Shown piece after piece: positions 53,029-61,157 of a stretch of DNA of 64,000 nt (positions are counted from its first letter, which is position 1; each line of letters begins with the position of its first letter). The stretch covers positions 186,001-250,000 of the forward strand of contig LGFX01000001.1 in the NCBI GenBank assembly GCA_001508335.1, read 5' to 3'. The position numbers were made by a program, and so were the translations under genes. Under the pieces are notes generated by a model. That model made no database searches. It was not told the DNA's origin and was given only the letters and a program-made list of their open reading frames with translations. This stretch comes from a candidate division TA06 bacterium 32_111. Lineage in GTDB: Bacteria; Hydrothermota; 32-111.

Positions 53029-53111
53029 CCATATATAAGGATATGGCAGATATTTAGAATAACTAATAGCAATATAATAACAACAAAAATATAAAATGTT
53101 ATTTTGTTCAC
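53025..53111 (-). CDS. Possible 28-aa hydrophobic membrane peptide
   Basis: Not in the ORF track. GTG at 53111 with GGGGG 6 bases ahead, stop TAA at 53027-53025. It reads MNKITFYIFVVIILLLVILN then ICHILIYG: one membrane helix with a basic residue at the N-terminus. The stop overlaps the stop of the convergent gene. No promoter is assigned; a consensus -10 is not clear upstream. Real small proteins of this form are common, but it could be chance in AT-rich DNA. Confidence 0.35.
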   Translation of the reverse strand: MNKITFYIFVVIILLLVILNICHILIYG

Positions 53112-53192
53112 TTTCAACCCCCTTCAAAAAATTATATCGTTTTTATTTAGTTTGTCAATATATATTAAATGTTTGCTAAAAATAAATTCCGA

Positions 53193-53220
53193 TTGACTAC
53201 AAAAAAAATATTTTTATAAT
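53193..53220 (+). promoter_or_regulatory. Promoter of the 53.2 kb TPR gene, leaderless
   Basis: TTGACT (53193-53198) and TATAAT (53215-53220), spacer 16. The ATG at 53227 is 6 bases after the -10. Confidence 0.65.
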
Positions 53221-53226
53221 AGATTT

Positions 53227-54546
53227 ATGAAAAAATTTTTATTTCTAATACTTTTACTATTTATAACAGGTTCTATATTTTCTCAAGAGATAATAGATTT
53301 TTTTTCAAATTCACTTGACTCCCTCGAATTTTATGTAGAAAAAAATGATACTCTGAAAAGTTTAAAGTTTTTCAATATTTTAAAGGAATTCGATTCAACA
53401 AGATATGAACCATACTATTTAACAGGTTACCTTTATTACAAAAACAAAGATTATAACAAAGCATTGGAATATTTAAAAGTTGCTTCAAGTTATAACGAAA
53501 GTGAAGATGTTTTATATCTTTTTAATAGATCCCTCTACGAAACAGATGACAAAACCTTTCCGGATAAAATAAACTACTCTTTAAAAATCTATCCACTGAG
53601 TTTAAAACTGAACAAATTAAAACTTTTCTATTTTGAAAAAAAAGGTCAAAAAGATTCGATTTTTAATTGTGCTCAGAAAATCCTATCTTTCGAGGATGAA
53701 GATGTTGACGCTTTATTTTCCCTTGCTAAATATTATTATTGGTTGCAGAATTATTACCTTGCTGAAAACTATATTACAAAAGTTTTAAAATTTGAAAAAA
53801 ATAATAAATATTATAATTTTTGGGCTGGCAAAATTTTTCATATGTCCAAAAAATATGATCAAAGTAATTTTTATTTCAAAATTCTTCTAAATACTCAATA
53901 TGATTATTACGCTTTGAATTATATCATTGATAATTACTTCTGGAAAAATGAAATGGACTCCTTTGAGATGTTTTGTAAAGTTTCTTTAAACAAATATCCT
54001 GATTCTCTTTTAACTTTTAAAAAATTTTTCAACATCTATTTAAAAACAAAAAATGTTTCCACTCTTTTTAAAATGGATACTATTTTAGAAAAAAATAAAA
54101 TTTTCGATGAGGAACTTTTTGAAAATGTTGGAAGAGAATTTTTCAAAATCGATTCCCTGTATCTTTCAAAAAAGTATTATGATAGAATAATAGAAAAAAA
54201 TGAAAAATATTTTTCAAAAGAATCTGTCCAGAATTACATTCTTCTGAATGACCTCGAAAAATCTGAAAATATAATATCAAATATGGTTCTTAAAAATCTT
54301 TCAGATTCATTATTTTTTCTTAAGTTCAAAGGAATAATAAAATATAAAAAAGGAGAGAATGATTCTGCAGAATTATATTTTGAAAAACTTTACACTATAA
54401 ACGATAAAGACACTACAAATATAAAAAATTTGGCATCCATCTTGAAAGTGAATAAAAAATTCTTAAAATTATCTGATCTCATTGAAAGTATTAAAGATAG
54501 TTATCCGGAACTCTACGAAAGATTGAAGAGCAAATACGTCCAGTGA
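53227..54546 (+). CDS. TPR-repeat periplasmic protein, apparently leaderless
   Basis: 439 aa. Signal peptide MKKFLFLILLLFITGSIFSQ. About eight TPR-like units follow (EPYYLTGYLYYKNKDYNKAL, KYYYWLQNYYLAENYITKVL, GIIKYKKGENDSAELYFEKL). Periplasmic or outer-membrane-associated scaffold by type. The -10 box ends 6 bases before the ATG and there is no Shine-Dalgarno. It ends next to a convergent lipoprotein gene (2-base gap). Confidence 0.7.
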   Translation: MKKFLFLILLLFITGSIFSQEIIDFFSNSLDSLEFYVEKNDTLKSLKFFNILKEFDSTRYEPYYLTGYLYYKNKDYNKALEYLKVASSYNESEDVLYLFNRSLYETDDKTFPDKINYSLKIYPLSLKLNKLKLFYFEKKGQKDSIFNCAQKILSFEDEDVDALFSLAKYYYWLQNYYLAENYITKVLKFEKNNKYYNFWAGKIFHMSKKYDQSNFYFKILLNTQYDYYALNYIIDNYFWKNEMDSFEMFCKVSLNKYPDSLLTFKKFFNIYLKTKNVSTLFKMDTILEKNKIFDEELFENVGREFFKIDSLYLSKKYYDRIIEKNEKYFSKESVQNYILLNDLEKSENIISNMVLKNLSDSLFFLKFKGIIKYKKGENDSAELYFEKLYTINDKDTTNIKNLASILKVNKKFLKLSDLIESIKDSYPELYERLKSKYVQ

Positions 54547-54547
54547 A

Positions 54548-54901
54548 TCATTCAACCGTCACGCTCAAATAGGTTTGATGGTTCTTATATTTTGCTTTTA
54601 TGCAGAATGTTCCTTTTTTTACACATTTAATTTTTAATAAATTCTTTTCCTTCTTCTCTAAAATAAAAATATTTTCACCTTCAACTTCCCATTCAACACC
54701 TTTAATATTGGATGAGTTCTTTAAAATGTTCGAATTCTCATCAAAGCCAACTATATTGAAAACAATGACCTCTCCAACAGATACTTTCGATGGACCGTTT
54801 ATCCCTATCATCGAACAATTCACATCCTCAACCTTTCCAGATTTCGCACAGGATATTATAAGAAATATTACAAAAATCTTTAACAGATCTTTTTTTGACA
54901 T
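54548..54901 (-). CDS. Small lipoprotein with Ig-like fold
   Basis: 117 aa. MSKKDLLKIFVIFLIISC is a lipobox signal (Cys18). The mature part (GINGPSKVSVGEVIVFNIVG, EWEVEGENIFILEKKEKNLL, KCVKKGTFCIKAKYKNHQTY) has the strand pattern of bacterial Ig-like (Big_2/PKD) domains. A GGGGGG lies 4 bases before the ATG. Own promoter at 54921-54948. Function unknown. Confidence 0.6.
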   Translation of the reverse strand: MSKKDLLKIFVIFLIISCAKSGKVEDVNCSMIGINGPSKVSVGEVIVFNIVGFDENSNILKNSSNIKGVEWEVEGENIFILEKKEKNLLKIKCVKKGTFCIKAKYKNHQTYLSVTVE

Positions 54902-54920
54902 TTTCCCCCCTTTTTTATTT

Positions 54921-54948
54921 ATAATAAAACAAAATTTTTTTCTGTCAA
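54921..54948 (-). promoter_or_regulatory. Promoter of the small lipoprotein gene
   Basis: Minus strand TTGACA (54948-54943) and TATTAT (54926-54921), spacer 16. Confidence 0.55.
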
Positions 54949-54969
54949 TAAAAAAAATGAAATTTCCTA

Positions 54970-54997
54970 TTGAATTTACAAAAAAAAAATATATAAT
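54970..54997 (+). promoter_or_regulatory. Promoter of the polyamine operon
   Basis: TTGAAT (54970-54975) and TATAAT (54992-54997), spacer 16. The leader ORF ATG at 55022 is 24 bases past the -10; speD starts at 55087. Confidence 0.6.
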
Positions 54998-55021
54998 ATA
55001 CCATCTAAACAGGAGTTTTGT

Positions 55022-55099
55022 ATGTGTCTTTTTTTATGTAGGTTCGAGTTAAACCCTTTAACTTCAGATTATGGAGGTATGAAAGAATGCAAGCCTTAG
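55022..55099 (+). CDS. 25-aa leader ORF overlapping the speD start
   Basis: Not in the ORF track. ATG at 55022 with AGGAG 6 bases ahead, stop TAG at 55097-55099. It reads MCLFLCRFELNPLTSDYGGM then KECKP. Its end overlaps speD by 13 bases in another frame; the speD Shine-Dalgarno (GGAGG) lies inside it. Ribosomes translating it would pass over the speD start region, so it may couple or limit speD translation. Whether the peptide itself matters is unknown. Confidence 0.5.
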   Translation: MCLFLCRFELNPLTSDYGGMKECKP

Positions 55100-55491
55100 G
55101 TAAACACATTCTTGCTGAGTTCTACAAATGTGACTCAGCTATACTTAACGATGTTGCTCAAATAGAACATTTGATGGTTGAAGCAGCAAAAAAAGCAAGA
55201 GCAACAGTAATCTCAAGTTCTTTTCATCACTTTTCACCTTTCGGAGTTAGCGGAGTAGTAGTCATCGCAGAATCCCATCTTTCAATTCACACCTGGCCAG
55301 AATACGGTTACGCATCAATTGATATTTACACCTGTGGGAACTCCCTTGATCCCTGGATTTCGTTCAAATACCTTGTAAAAAAATTGAAAGCGAAAGAAAC
55401 TTCTATGATGGAAGTTAAAAGAGGACTTTTTGATGTTGAGGGAACTTTGAAACATAAAACAGACAAAATTCAACAGAAAATTTGGGAGTAG
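55087..55491 (+). CDS. speD: S-adenosylmethionine decarboxylase proenzyme
   Basis: 134 aa, class 1b prokaryotic form. MQALGKHILAEFYKCDSAIL is the usual start, VVVIAESHLSIHTWPEYGYA holds the Glu-Ser self-cleavage site that forms the pyruvoyl group, and SIDIYTCGNSLDPW the active-site Cys. It makes decarboxylated SAM, the aminopropyl donor of SpeE. GGAGG sits 9 bases before ATG. First enzyme gene of a plus-strand operon with arginine decarboxylase, speE and speB genes; preceded by the leader ORF. Confidence 0.96.
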   Translation: MQALGKHILAEFYKCDSAILNDVAQIEHLMVEAAKKARATVISSSFHHFSPFGVSGVVVIAESHLSIHTWPEYGYASIDIYTCGNSLDPWISFKYLVKKLKAKETSMMEVKRGLFDVEGTLKHKTDKIQQKIWE

Positions 55492-55495
55492 TAAA

Positions 55496-55963
55496 ATGAG
55501 TTTTTTCACACCAAAAAGATTTTTCTTCGTCGCAGGGCACTCAGAAGGATTTTCAAAATTGAACTCTTTCGATTGTGCTTTGTTGAACGCAAGAATAGGA
55601 AACATGAACCTTATAAAAATCTCTTCAATAATCCCACCACACTGTAAAAATGTTAAATTCATAAAAATACCACAAGGTAGTTTTATACCTGTTGCTTACG
55701 CTTCAATAACATCAGACATGACAGGGCAATACATTTCTGCGGGAGTAGCAGCAGCAAAACCTGAAGATGATTCTCTACCAGGTGTTATAATGGAATACTC
55801 TTCAAATGGAAGGAAGAGAGATATTGAAGAGATAGTAAGAAGCATGGCACAGGAGGCTATGAGAGTCAGAGGAATTTCAAATTATTCACTTAAAAGTAAA
55901 GCAATAGAACATAGAGTTAAAAGAATAGGAACCGCCTTCGCGGCAGTTGTACTTTGGGAGTAA
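55496..55963 (+). CDS. pdaD: Pyruvoyl-dependent arginine decarboxylase
   Basis: 155 aa. LNSFDCALLNARIGNMNLIK then ISSIIPPHCKNVKFIKIPQG contains the Ser-Ser self-cleavage site (ISS), as in archaeal PvlArgDC; VPVAYASITSDMTGQYISAG and EHRVKRIGTAFAAVVLWE are family blocks. It makes agmatine from arginine. GGGAG precedes the ATG, 4 bases after speD. Together with speD this gives two pyruvoyl enzymes in tandem. Confidence 0.93.
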   Translation: MSFFTPKRFFFVAGHSEGFSKLNSFDCALLNARIGNMNLIKISSIIPPHCKNVKFIKIPQGSFIPVAYASITSDMTGQYISAGVAAAKPEDDSLPGVIMEYSSNGRKRDIEEIVRSMAQEAMRVRGISNYSLKSKAIEHRVKRIGTAFAAVVLWE

Positions 55964-55965
55964 GA

Positions 55966-56829
55966 ATGAAAGAGTTTAACATATCTGGACAAACAGAGAT
56001 CTGGTTCACTGAATACCACACAAAAAATACCGGAATAACCTTTAAGGTAAAAGAGACGCTTTACAGAAAAAAAACAAAGTATCAGGATCTCGTTATACTT
56101 GACACATACGAATATGGAAAAGTTATGATACTTGATGGTCTTGTAATGCTTACAGAAAGGGATGAGTTTGTTTACCACGAAATGATAACGCATGTACCCA
56201 TAAATATAAACCCCTCAATAGAGAATGTCCTGATAATCGGAGGAGGAGATTGTGGAACTTTAAGAGAGGTCTCAAAATACAAACATATAAAAAAAATAAA
56301 AATGGTTGAAATAGATGGTGAAGTTGTAAAATCATCAAAAAAGTTTTTCTCTCAGTTAACAAAAGGGATTTCAAAAAATGCAAAGATTATAATTGGAGAT
56401 GGTATAGATTTTGTTAAAAAAACTAAAGAAAAATTTGATCTGATAATAATAGATTCTACAGATCCTATTGGACCTGGAGAGGGACTCTTCACAGAAGAAT
56501 TTTATAAAAATTGTCACAGGATTTTAAGTAGGGATGGTTTTTTAACAATACAGGCTGAATCTCCTTATTTTTATAAAGAATCGGTAAAAATAATATATGA
56601 CAGGATGAAAAAGGTTTTCAAAGATGTGAAACCTTACCTTGCATTTATACCAACCTACCCTTCTGGAATGTGGAATTTCACGATCTGCTCAAAAAAAGAT
56701 TTTAACATTGAAGTAAAGAATAAAAAACTGATAAAACCTTTTGAAAAAAGTTTGAAATACTATAACCACCAAATACACAACTCATCGTTCGCACTTCCAA
56801 ACTTTGTAAAAAGGATCTATGATCTATAA
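55966..56829 (+). CDS. speE: Spermidine synthase (aminopropyltransferase)
   Basis: 287 aa from ATG at 55966, which has GGGAG ahead; the track start is 4 codons up at a TTG. VYHEMITHVPININPSIENV, LIIGGGDCGTLREVSKYKHI (GGGDGG with Gly to Cys), IKMVEIDGEVVKSSKKFF and LIIIDSTDPIGPGEGLFTEE are aminopropyltransferase motifs; the last holds the catalytic Asp. It transfers an aminopropyl group from decarboxylated SAM to putrescine or agmatine. Overlaps speB by 11 bases. Confidence 0.93.
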   Translation: MKEFNISGQTEIWFTEYHTKNTGITFKVKETLYRKKTKYQDLVILDTYEYGKVMILDGLVMLTERDEFVYHEMITHVPININPSIENVLIIGGGDCGTLREVSKYKHIKKIKMVEIDGEVVKSSKKFFSQLTKGISKNAKIIIGDGIDFVKKTKEKFDLIIIDSTDPIGPGEGLFTEEFYKNCHRILSRDGFLTIQAESPYFYKESVKIIYDRMKKVFKDVKPYLAFIPTYPSGMWNFTICSKKDFNIEVKNKKLIKPFEKSLKYYNHQIHNSSFALPNFVKRIYDL

Positions 56830-57643
56830 TTTTCTTGAATCATCAGAGGATAAAAAAAATTCAGAGATAGTTATAGTTGGATACCCTTTCGATTCAACAT
56901 CATCTTTTAGAGCAGGTTCAAGGAATGGTCCAAACTCTTTAAGATTCTTCTCCTGGAATCTTGAAACTTTCTCTAACTACCAAAAAAAGGATATACACGA
57001 AAAAAATTATTTTGATATGGGTGATGTTGAACTCCCTTTTGGGGATATAAAAAAGACAAACTCAATAATATATAAGACAACAAAAAGATTGTTAAACTCT
57101 AAAAAGAAGATAATATCTTTGGGAGGAGAGCACTCGATAACATATCCTATAATAAAAGCGTTTAATGAGTATTATGATGATTTTATACTTGTTGTCTTTG
57201 ACGCTCATGCTGATTTGAGAGAAGAGTACTTGGGGGTTAAATTTTCCCATGCTTGTGTTGTTAGAAACTGTGTAAAACTTTTAGGTGAAAAAAGAGTTTG
57301 CCAGTTAGGGATAAGATCTTACACCAAAGAGGAGTTCGAATTTTCCAAAAAACTCCTTTCCTTCAATGAGGATATCAACTCTTTTGATTTTAATCTTATC
57401 AAAGGTAAAAGGATCTACATTTCAATAGATCTTGATGTTCTTGACCCTTCAGTTTTTCCTGGCACAGGAACACCTGAGGCTGGTGGTTTTAATTTTAAAG
57501 ATTTTATAAACTTCATTTTAAAATTTCAGGATAATGAAATAGTTGGAGTTGATCTTGTAGAACTTTCTCCAGAACATGATATTTCAGGTATCTCACAGGC
57601 AGCAGCTGCAAAAATAGTAAGAGAGATTATTCTTCTTTTATAG
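56819..57643 (+). CDS. speB: Agmatinase / aminopropylagmatine ureohydrolase
   Basis: 274 aa ureohydrolase. Metal sites: IISLGGEHSITYPIIKAF (His), LVVFDAHADLREEYLGVKFS (DAHxD) and IYISIDLDVLDPSVFPGTGT (DxDxxDP). GTGTPEAGGFNFKDF completes the family. It removes urea from agmatine to give putrescine, or from N1-aminopropylagmatine to give spermidine as in Thermus. Overlaps speE by 11 bases and the convergent lycopene cyclase gene by 17. Confidence 0.92.
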   Translation: MIYNFLESSEDKKNSEIVIVGYPFDSTSSFRAGSRNGPNSLRFFSWNLETFSNYQKKDIHEKNYFDMGDVELPFGDIKKTNSIIYKTTKRLLNSKKKIISLGGEHSITYPIIKAFNEYYDDFILVVFDAHADLREEYLGVKFSHACVVRNCVKLLGEKRVCQLGIRSYTKEEFEFSKKLLSFNEDINSFDFNLIKGKRIYISIDLDVLDPSVFPGTGTPEAGGFNFKDFINFILKFQDNEIVGVDLVELSPEHDISGISQAAAAKIVREIILLL

Positions 57644-58313
57644 AACCTTTTCTTCCACTAAGTTCATATACCCCGAGAAACAGTGTTAGCATTGAAAAAT
57701 TATAGAAAAAATCCTCCAAAGGAATAGTTCCCAACCTTATGTTTAAAATAGCATCTTTTGAGTAGGATACTATTGGAATTCCAGTAAGGATTGAGTTGAA
57801 AACTAAAAAAAGGATGGAAGTCAAAATAATGTATATGTAATAGTGAACAGTTTTTAAGAGAAAAACAAAACAAAGAGATAACATTAAAAAAGTCAGTCCC
57901 GTTACAAAAAATACGGTTGATGTATAAGGTATAAAGATAAAATAAAATCCAAGAAGAATAAAAAAAAGACCGATTGAAACTATAAAAAATTTTGATGGTG
58001 TTTTAATTTTGGTATCAAAAACGAAAAATTTTATCCCCTCATATAGAAACAAACAAGCGTATGGAACGGTAACAAAAAAGAGTATCTCCTCTAAAGGTAA
58101 ACCGAATACTCTGAAACTTTTGACATAAGAAGTATTGAAAATCCAATCTCCCCTTTTGGTGGCTACAATATCCCAAATTATAAAAGGGATTCCCACAGAT
58201 AGAAATGAAATAAAAAATCTATTCAATCTCTTTACTGTATACTTGTATAATATCAAGGAACCTAAAAAAGGGAAAAATATAATGATTGAATTTATCAAAA
58301 GGTATCTACTCAT
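57627..58313 (-). CDS. crtYcd: Lycopene cyclase, fused CrtYc-CrtYd type
   Basis: 228 aa, about seven membrane helices. FRVFGLPLEEILFFVTVPYA is the first CrtYc/d motif (PxEExxFF) and ILNIRLGTIPLEDFFYNFSM the second, so both halves of the heterodimeric type are fused in one chain, as in Bacteroidetes. It cyclises lycopene ends to beta-ionone rings in the inner membrane. It overlaps the small gene upstream by 8 bases and is the last gene of the carotenoid operon. Confidence 0.85.
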   Translation of the reverse strand: MSRYLLINSIIIFFPFLGSLILYKYTVKRLNRFFISFLSVGIPFIIWDIVATKRGDWIFNTSYVKSFRVFGLPLEEILFFVTVPYACLFLYEGIKFFVFDTKIKTPSKFFIVSIGLFFILLGFYFIFIPYTSTVFFVTGLTFLMLSLCFVFLLKTVHYYIYIILTSILFLVFNSILTGIPIVSYSKDAILNIRLGTIPLEDFFYNFSMLTLFLGVYELSGRKGSIKEE

Positions 58314-58869
58314 TTAAAATCCTTATCAGTTTTAAATTTTGTTCATCATTCAACCTTCTTGTTGAAACTATGTATTTAATCATATCTATCTGTATTTTTT
58401 TAGGAACGAATGAAAAATCTTTGTTAAACAGATAATCGTAAACGAAATTCAAATCATCATTTCTTTTTTTTGAAACATTAAAATAATCTGGAAGGTTATC
58501 GAAAAAAGAAAATCTCAAAAATCTTATCTCAAGGCAATCTGGGAATTTGTTAACTGAACTATCTATTATTGAAATCGCTTTAAAAACAAGTTTCACTTTC
58601 TTCACTAAATTCTTTTCAAATTTTCCCTCAAGCCCGGTCAAACAAGCGTAGTATGACATAAGTATGGGATTGTATTTTGAAAAATCTTTTCCAAAATTAT
58701 TTTCCATATAACTTTTTAAAAATTTAGTTGTATCTATATTTTCAATCGCAACATAATATTTTTCCCTGATAAAATTGAGTTTTTCGTAATCGATTTCTTC
58801 TTTGTATGGGCTATTTGAAGAAACAATCAAAAAAATAAAAAAAATTGAAACTAAAATTATTTTTTTCAT
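58306..58869 (-). CDS. Unknown exported protein in the carotenoid operon
   Basis: 187 aa from ATG at 58869 (the track start is 4 codons up). MKKIILVSIFFIFLIVSSNS is a signal peptide. The rest is helical (ENIDTTKFLKSYMENNFGKD, KLVFKAISIIDSSVNKFPDC, KKIQIDMIKYIVSTRRLNDE), with TPR-like length. Proteins of this type occur between crtB and the cyclase gene in some FCB clusters, but I know no function. Overlaps lycopene cyclase by 8 bases; starts 1 base after the crtB stop. Confidence 0.5.
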   Translation of the reverse strand: MKKIILVSIFFIFLIVSSNSPYKEEIDYEKLNFIREKYYVAIENIDTTKFLKSYMENNFGKDFSKYNPILMSYYACLTGLEGKFEKNLVKKVKLVFKAISIIDSSVNKFPDCLEIRFLRFSFFDNLPDYFNVSKKRNDDLNFVYDYLFNKDFSFVPKKIQIDMIKYIVSTRRLNDEQNLKLIRILNE

Positions 58870-58870
58870 A

Positions 58871-59698
58871 TTAAAAGGCATCGATAAAATTGAAAAGTCC
58901 TGTTAAAAGTATCCTTCTTATCCTTGGCTTCACTTTGACTCTGTAAACGATAAATGGATCTTCATATATTTTTTTTGCAGTGTATTTGTACATATCCGAT
59001 GCTGTTTTAATTGGAACTATAAGATAGTTTGGAATAAATCTAAAGCCTCTTTCACCAACTTTTTGCCATTTAAAGTAAAGATCGAGTTGTTCCCTTAAAA
59101 ATAATTTAAAATTCTTTTCTTTTTTAGAAACTTCCTCATAGAGTAAAGAATCAAGATCATATTTTTTTAAACTTTCCAATGGCAAATACAATCTCCCAAG
59201 TTGATTGTCCTCATTTATATCCCTTATAAAGTTTATGAACTGCATCGCTCTTCCTAAATTTTTTGCATAATTGTAAGATTCTTTTGAAAGACCCATTATT
59301 TTACACATCATCATCCCAATAACTTCAGCAGAACCATACATATATTCTATAGTTTCGTCAAGGTTTTTATAAGTTTTTTTATTTAAGTCCATTTCCATAG
59401 ATTTCAAAAAAGAGTCTACCCACTCTCTTTCAATATCAAACTTTTTAATAAGTTTAACGAAACTATCTATCACTACATCCCCAACCTTTTCACCATTTAA
59501 AGACCTGTAATAATCATTCTTGAACTTATAAAAACCTTCACTATCCTGAGGGATATCATCGACAAAATTATCCGCTTTTCTAACAAAACCGTAAAGAACA
59601 AAAACTCTGTTTCTTACAGTTAATGGAAAAAACACGCTTGAATAAAAATAGGTTTTGGAACCTTTTTTGAAAATTTCGTATGATATAGTGTTAATCAT
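58871..59698 (-). CDS. crtB: Phytoene synthase (trans-isoprenyl diphosphate synthase)
   Basis: 275 aa. RVFVLYGFVRKADNFVDDIP has the first Asp-rich motif (DNFVDD) and NLGRAMQFINFIRDINEDNQ the second (RDxxED-type), the two Mg-diphosphate sites of head-to-head synthases; GRLYLPLESLKKYDLD follows. It joins two geranylgeranyl diphosphates to phytoene. Squalene/dehydrosqualene synthase is an alternative, but the adjacent crtI and lycopene cyclase genes settle it. Overlaps crtI by 8 bases. Confidence 0.9.
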   Translation of the reverse strand: MINTISYEIFKKGSKTYFYSSVFFPLTVRNRVFVLYGFVRKADNFVDDIPQDSEGFYKFKNDYYRSLNGEKVGDVVIDSFVKLIKKFDIEREWVDSFLKSMEMDLNKKTYKNLDETIEYMYGSAEVIGMMMCKIMGLSKESYNYAKNLGRAMQFINFIRDINEDNQLGRLYLPLESLKKYDLDSLLYEEVSKKEKNFKLFLREQLDLYFKWQKVGERGFRFIPNYLIVPIKTASDMYKYTAKKIYEDPFIVYRVKVKPRIRRILLTGLFNFIDAF

Positions 59699-61157
59699 AT
59701 ATTTTTCTTATCTCATTTGATAAAACTTCTGCTGCTATTGTTACCATTGGAACACCTATGCCAGGATGTGTGTAATGCCCAACGAAGAATAGATTTTTTA
59801 ATTTTTTACTTTTATAAGGTAATCTAAAAATAGCAGTTTGAAACTTCGCGTGGGATAGTCCCAAAGCATTGCCTTTATATGAGTTGTAATCTTTAATAAA
59901 ATCTTTAATAGAGTATATTCTTTTTACAAGAATGTTACCTTTTAAATCATAATCAACGATTTGCGAAATTCTTGAAACAATTTTTTCAAAATACTCATTC
60001 CTTATTTTCTCATCATCCTTTATTCCGGAAGCTATAGGAACAAGAATGAAGAGATTTTCACAATTTGAAGGAGCAGTTATTTTATCACTTTTTGAAGTAA
60101 CAGAGATATAGAATGAAGGATTATCAGGCATCCTTTTTTCATCGAATATTGTTTTAAAATGTTCTTCCCATTCATTCACAAGATAGAGGTTATGGTGCTT
60201 GAGTTTTTCTATCTTTCCTTTAATCCCGAGAAAGATTAAAAATGCTGAAGGTCCAAGTATCTTTCTATCCCAATAACTCTGTTCGAAACTTCTGTAACTT
60301 GGTTCTAGTAGAGAATTCTCAGTAAAATAAAAATCTGCATTTGAAATAACCAAATCAGCATCGATAAAACCATTTTCGGTTTCAACACCTGTTACTCTTC
60401 CGTTTTTAACAACTATCCCTGTTGCTTTGTTATTAAGAATAATTTTTGAACCATACTCTTTTGCTAATTCAGCATAAGACTTCGCTACTTCTGAAAACCC
60501 CCCTGAAGGATAAAATACTCCCAATTTAAAATCCACATGGCTCATAATAGAGTAGAACGCTGGAGTATTATAAGGAGATGAACCTAAAAAAACTGTCGTA
60601 TACTCAAGGATTTGTCTTATCTTTTTGTTTTTGAAGAATTGTTTAACATATCCATCCATATAGTGAAAGATGTTTAACTTCAATCCATCTATTATAAGTT
60701 TTATATCGATTATGTCTTTTAAACTTTCATATTTCCTGTAGAGAAATTTGTCTATGAGGTTGTACTGGTATGCTGAATTTTCCATATACACTTTCAATTT
60801 TTTAGAACTCCCCTTTTCAAGGTTTTCAAAAATCTCCTTAATCCCGTTTATATCGGAAGGGATATCTATCAACTCTCCATCTTCAAAAAACAATCTATAG
60901 TTGGGGTTCAATTTTTTCAGTTTATAGTAGTCGTTATAATCTTTATTAAAATTTTTAAAAAATCTCTCGAAAACTTCAGGCATAAGATACCAGGAAGGTC
61001 CCTTATCGAAAAGGAATCCACTCTCACTGTATGTCGATGCTCTTCCTCCTACCTGTGGATTTTTTTCTATTAGGGTAACATCAAAACCATATTTGGAAAG
61101 AAAAGCAGCTGTAGCAAGCCCTCCAAAACCAGCACCAATAACAACAACTTTTTTCAT
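59691..61157 (-). CDS. crtI: Phytoene desaturase
   Basis: 488 aa. MKKVVVIGAGFGGLATAAFL is the FAD-binding GxGxxG, VGGRASTYSESGFLFDKGPS the next conserved block, and the C-terminal FFVGHYTHPGIGVPMVTIAA the carotenoid desaturase signature. FAD flavoprotein at the membrane that adds double bonds to phytoene, giving lycopene or neurosporene. Overlaps the barrel gene upstream by 4 bases. Confidence 0.93.
   Translation of the reverse strand: MKKVVVIGAGFGGLATAAFLSKYGFDVTLIEKNPQVGGRASTYSESGFLFDKGPSWYLMPEVFERFFKNFNKDYNDYYKLKKLNPNYRLFFEDGELIDIPSDINGIKEIFENLEKGSSKKLKVYMENSAYQYNLIDKFLYRKYESLKDIIDIKLIIDGLKLNIFHYMDGYVKQFFKNKKIRQILEYTTVFLGSSPYNTPAFYSIMSHVDFKLGVFYPSGGFSEVAKSYAELAKEYGSKIILNNKATGIVVKNGRVTGVETENGFIDADLVISNADFYFTENSLLEPSYRSFEQSYWDRKILGPSAFLIFLGIKGKIEKLKHHNLYLVNEWEEHFKTIFDEKRMPDNPSFYISVTSKSDKITAPSNCENLFILVPIASGIKDDEKIRNEYFEKIVSRISQIVDYDLKGNILVKRIYSIKDFIKDYNSYKGNALGLSHAKFQTAIFRLPYKSKKLKNLFFVGHYTHPGIGVPMVTIAAEVLSNEIRKIYD

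Noticed and set aside
56243-56260. SpeE GGGDCG as a sign of an inactive enzyme
   Set aside because: The catalytic Asp block DSTDPIGPGEG and other motifs are intact and the operon is complete, so it is more likely a tolerated variant.
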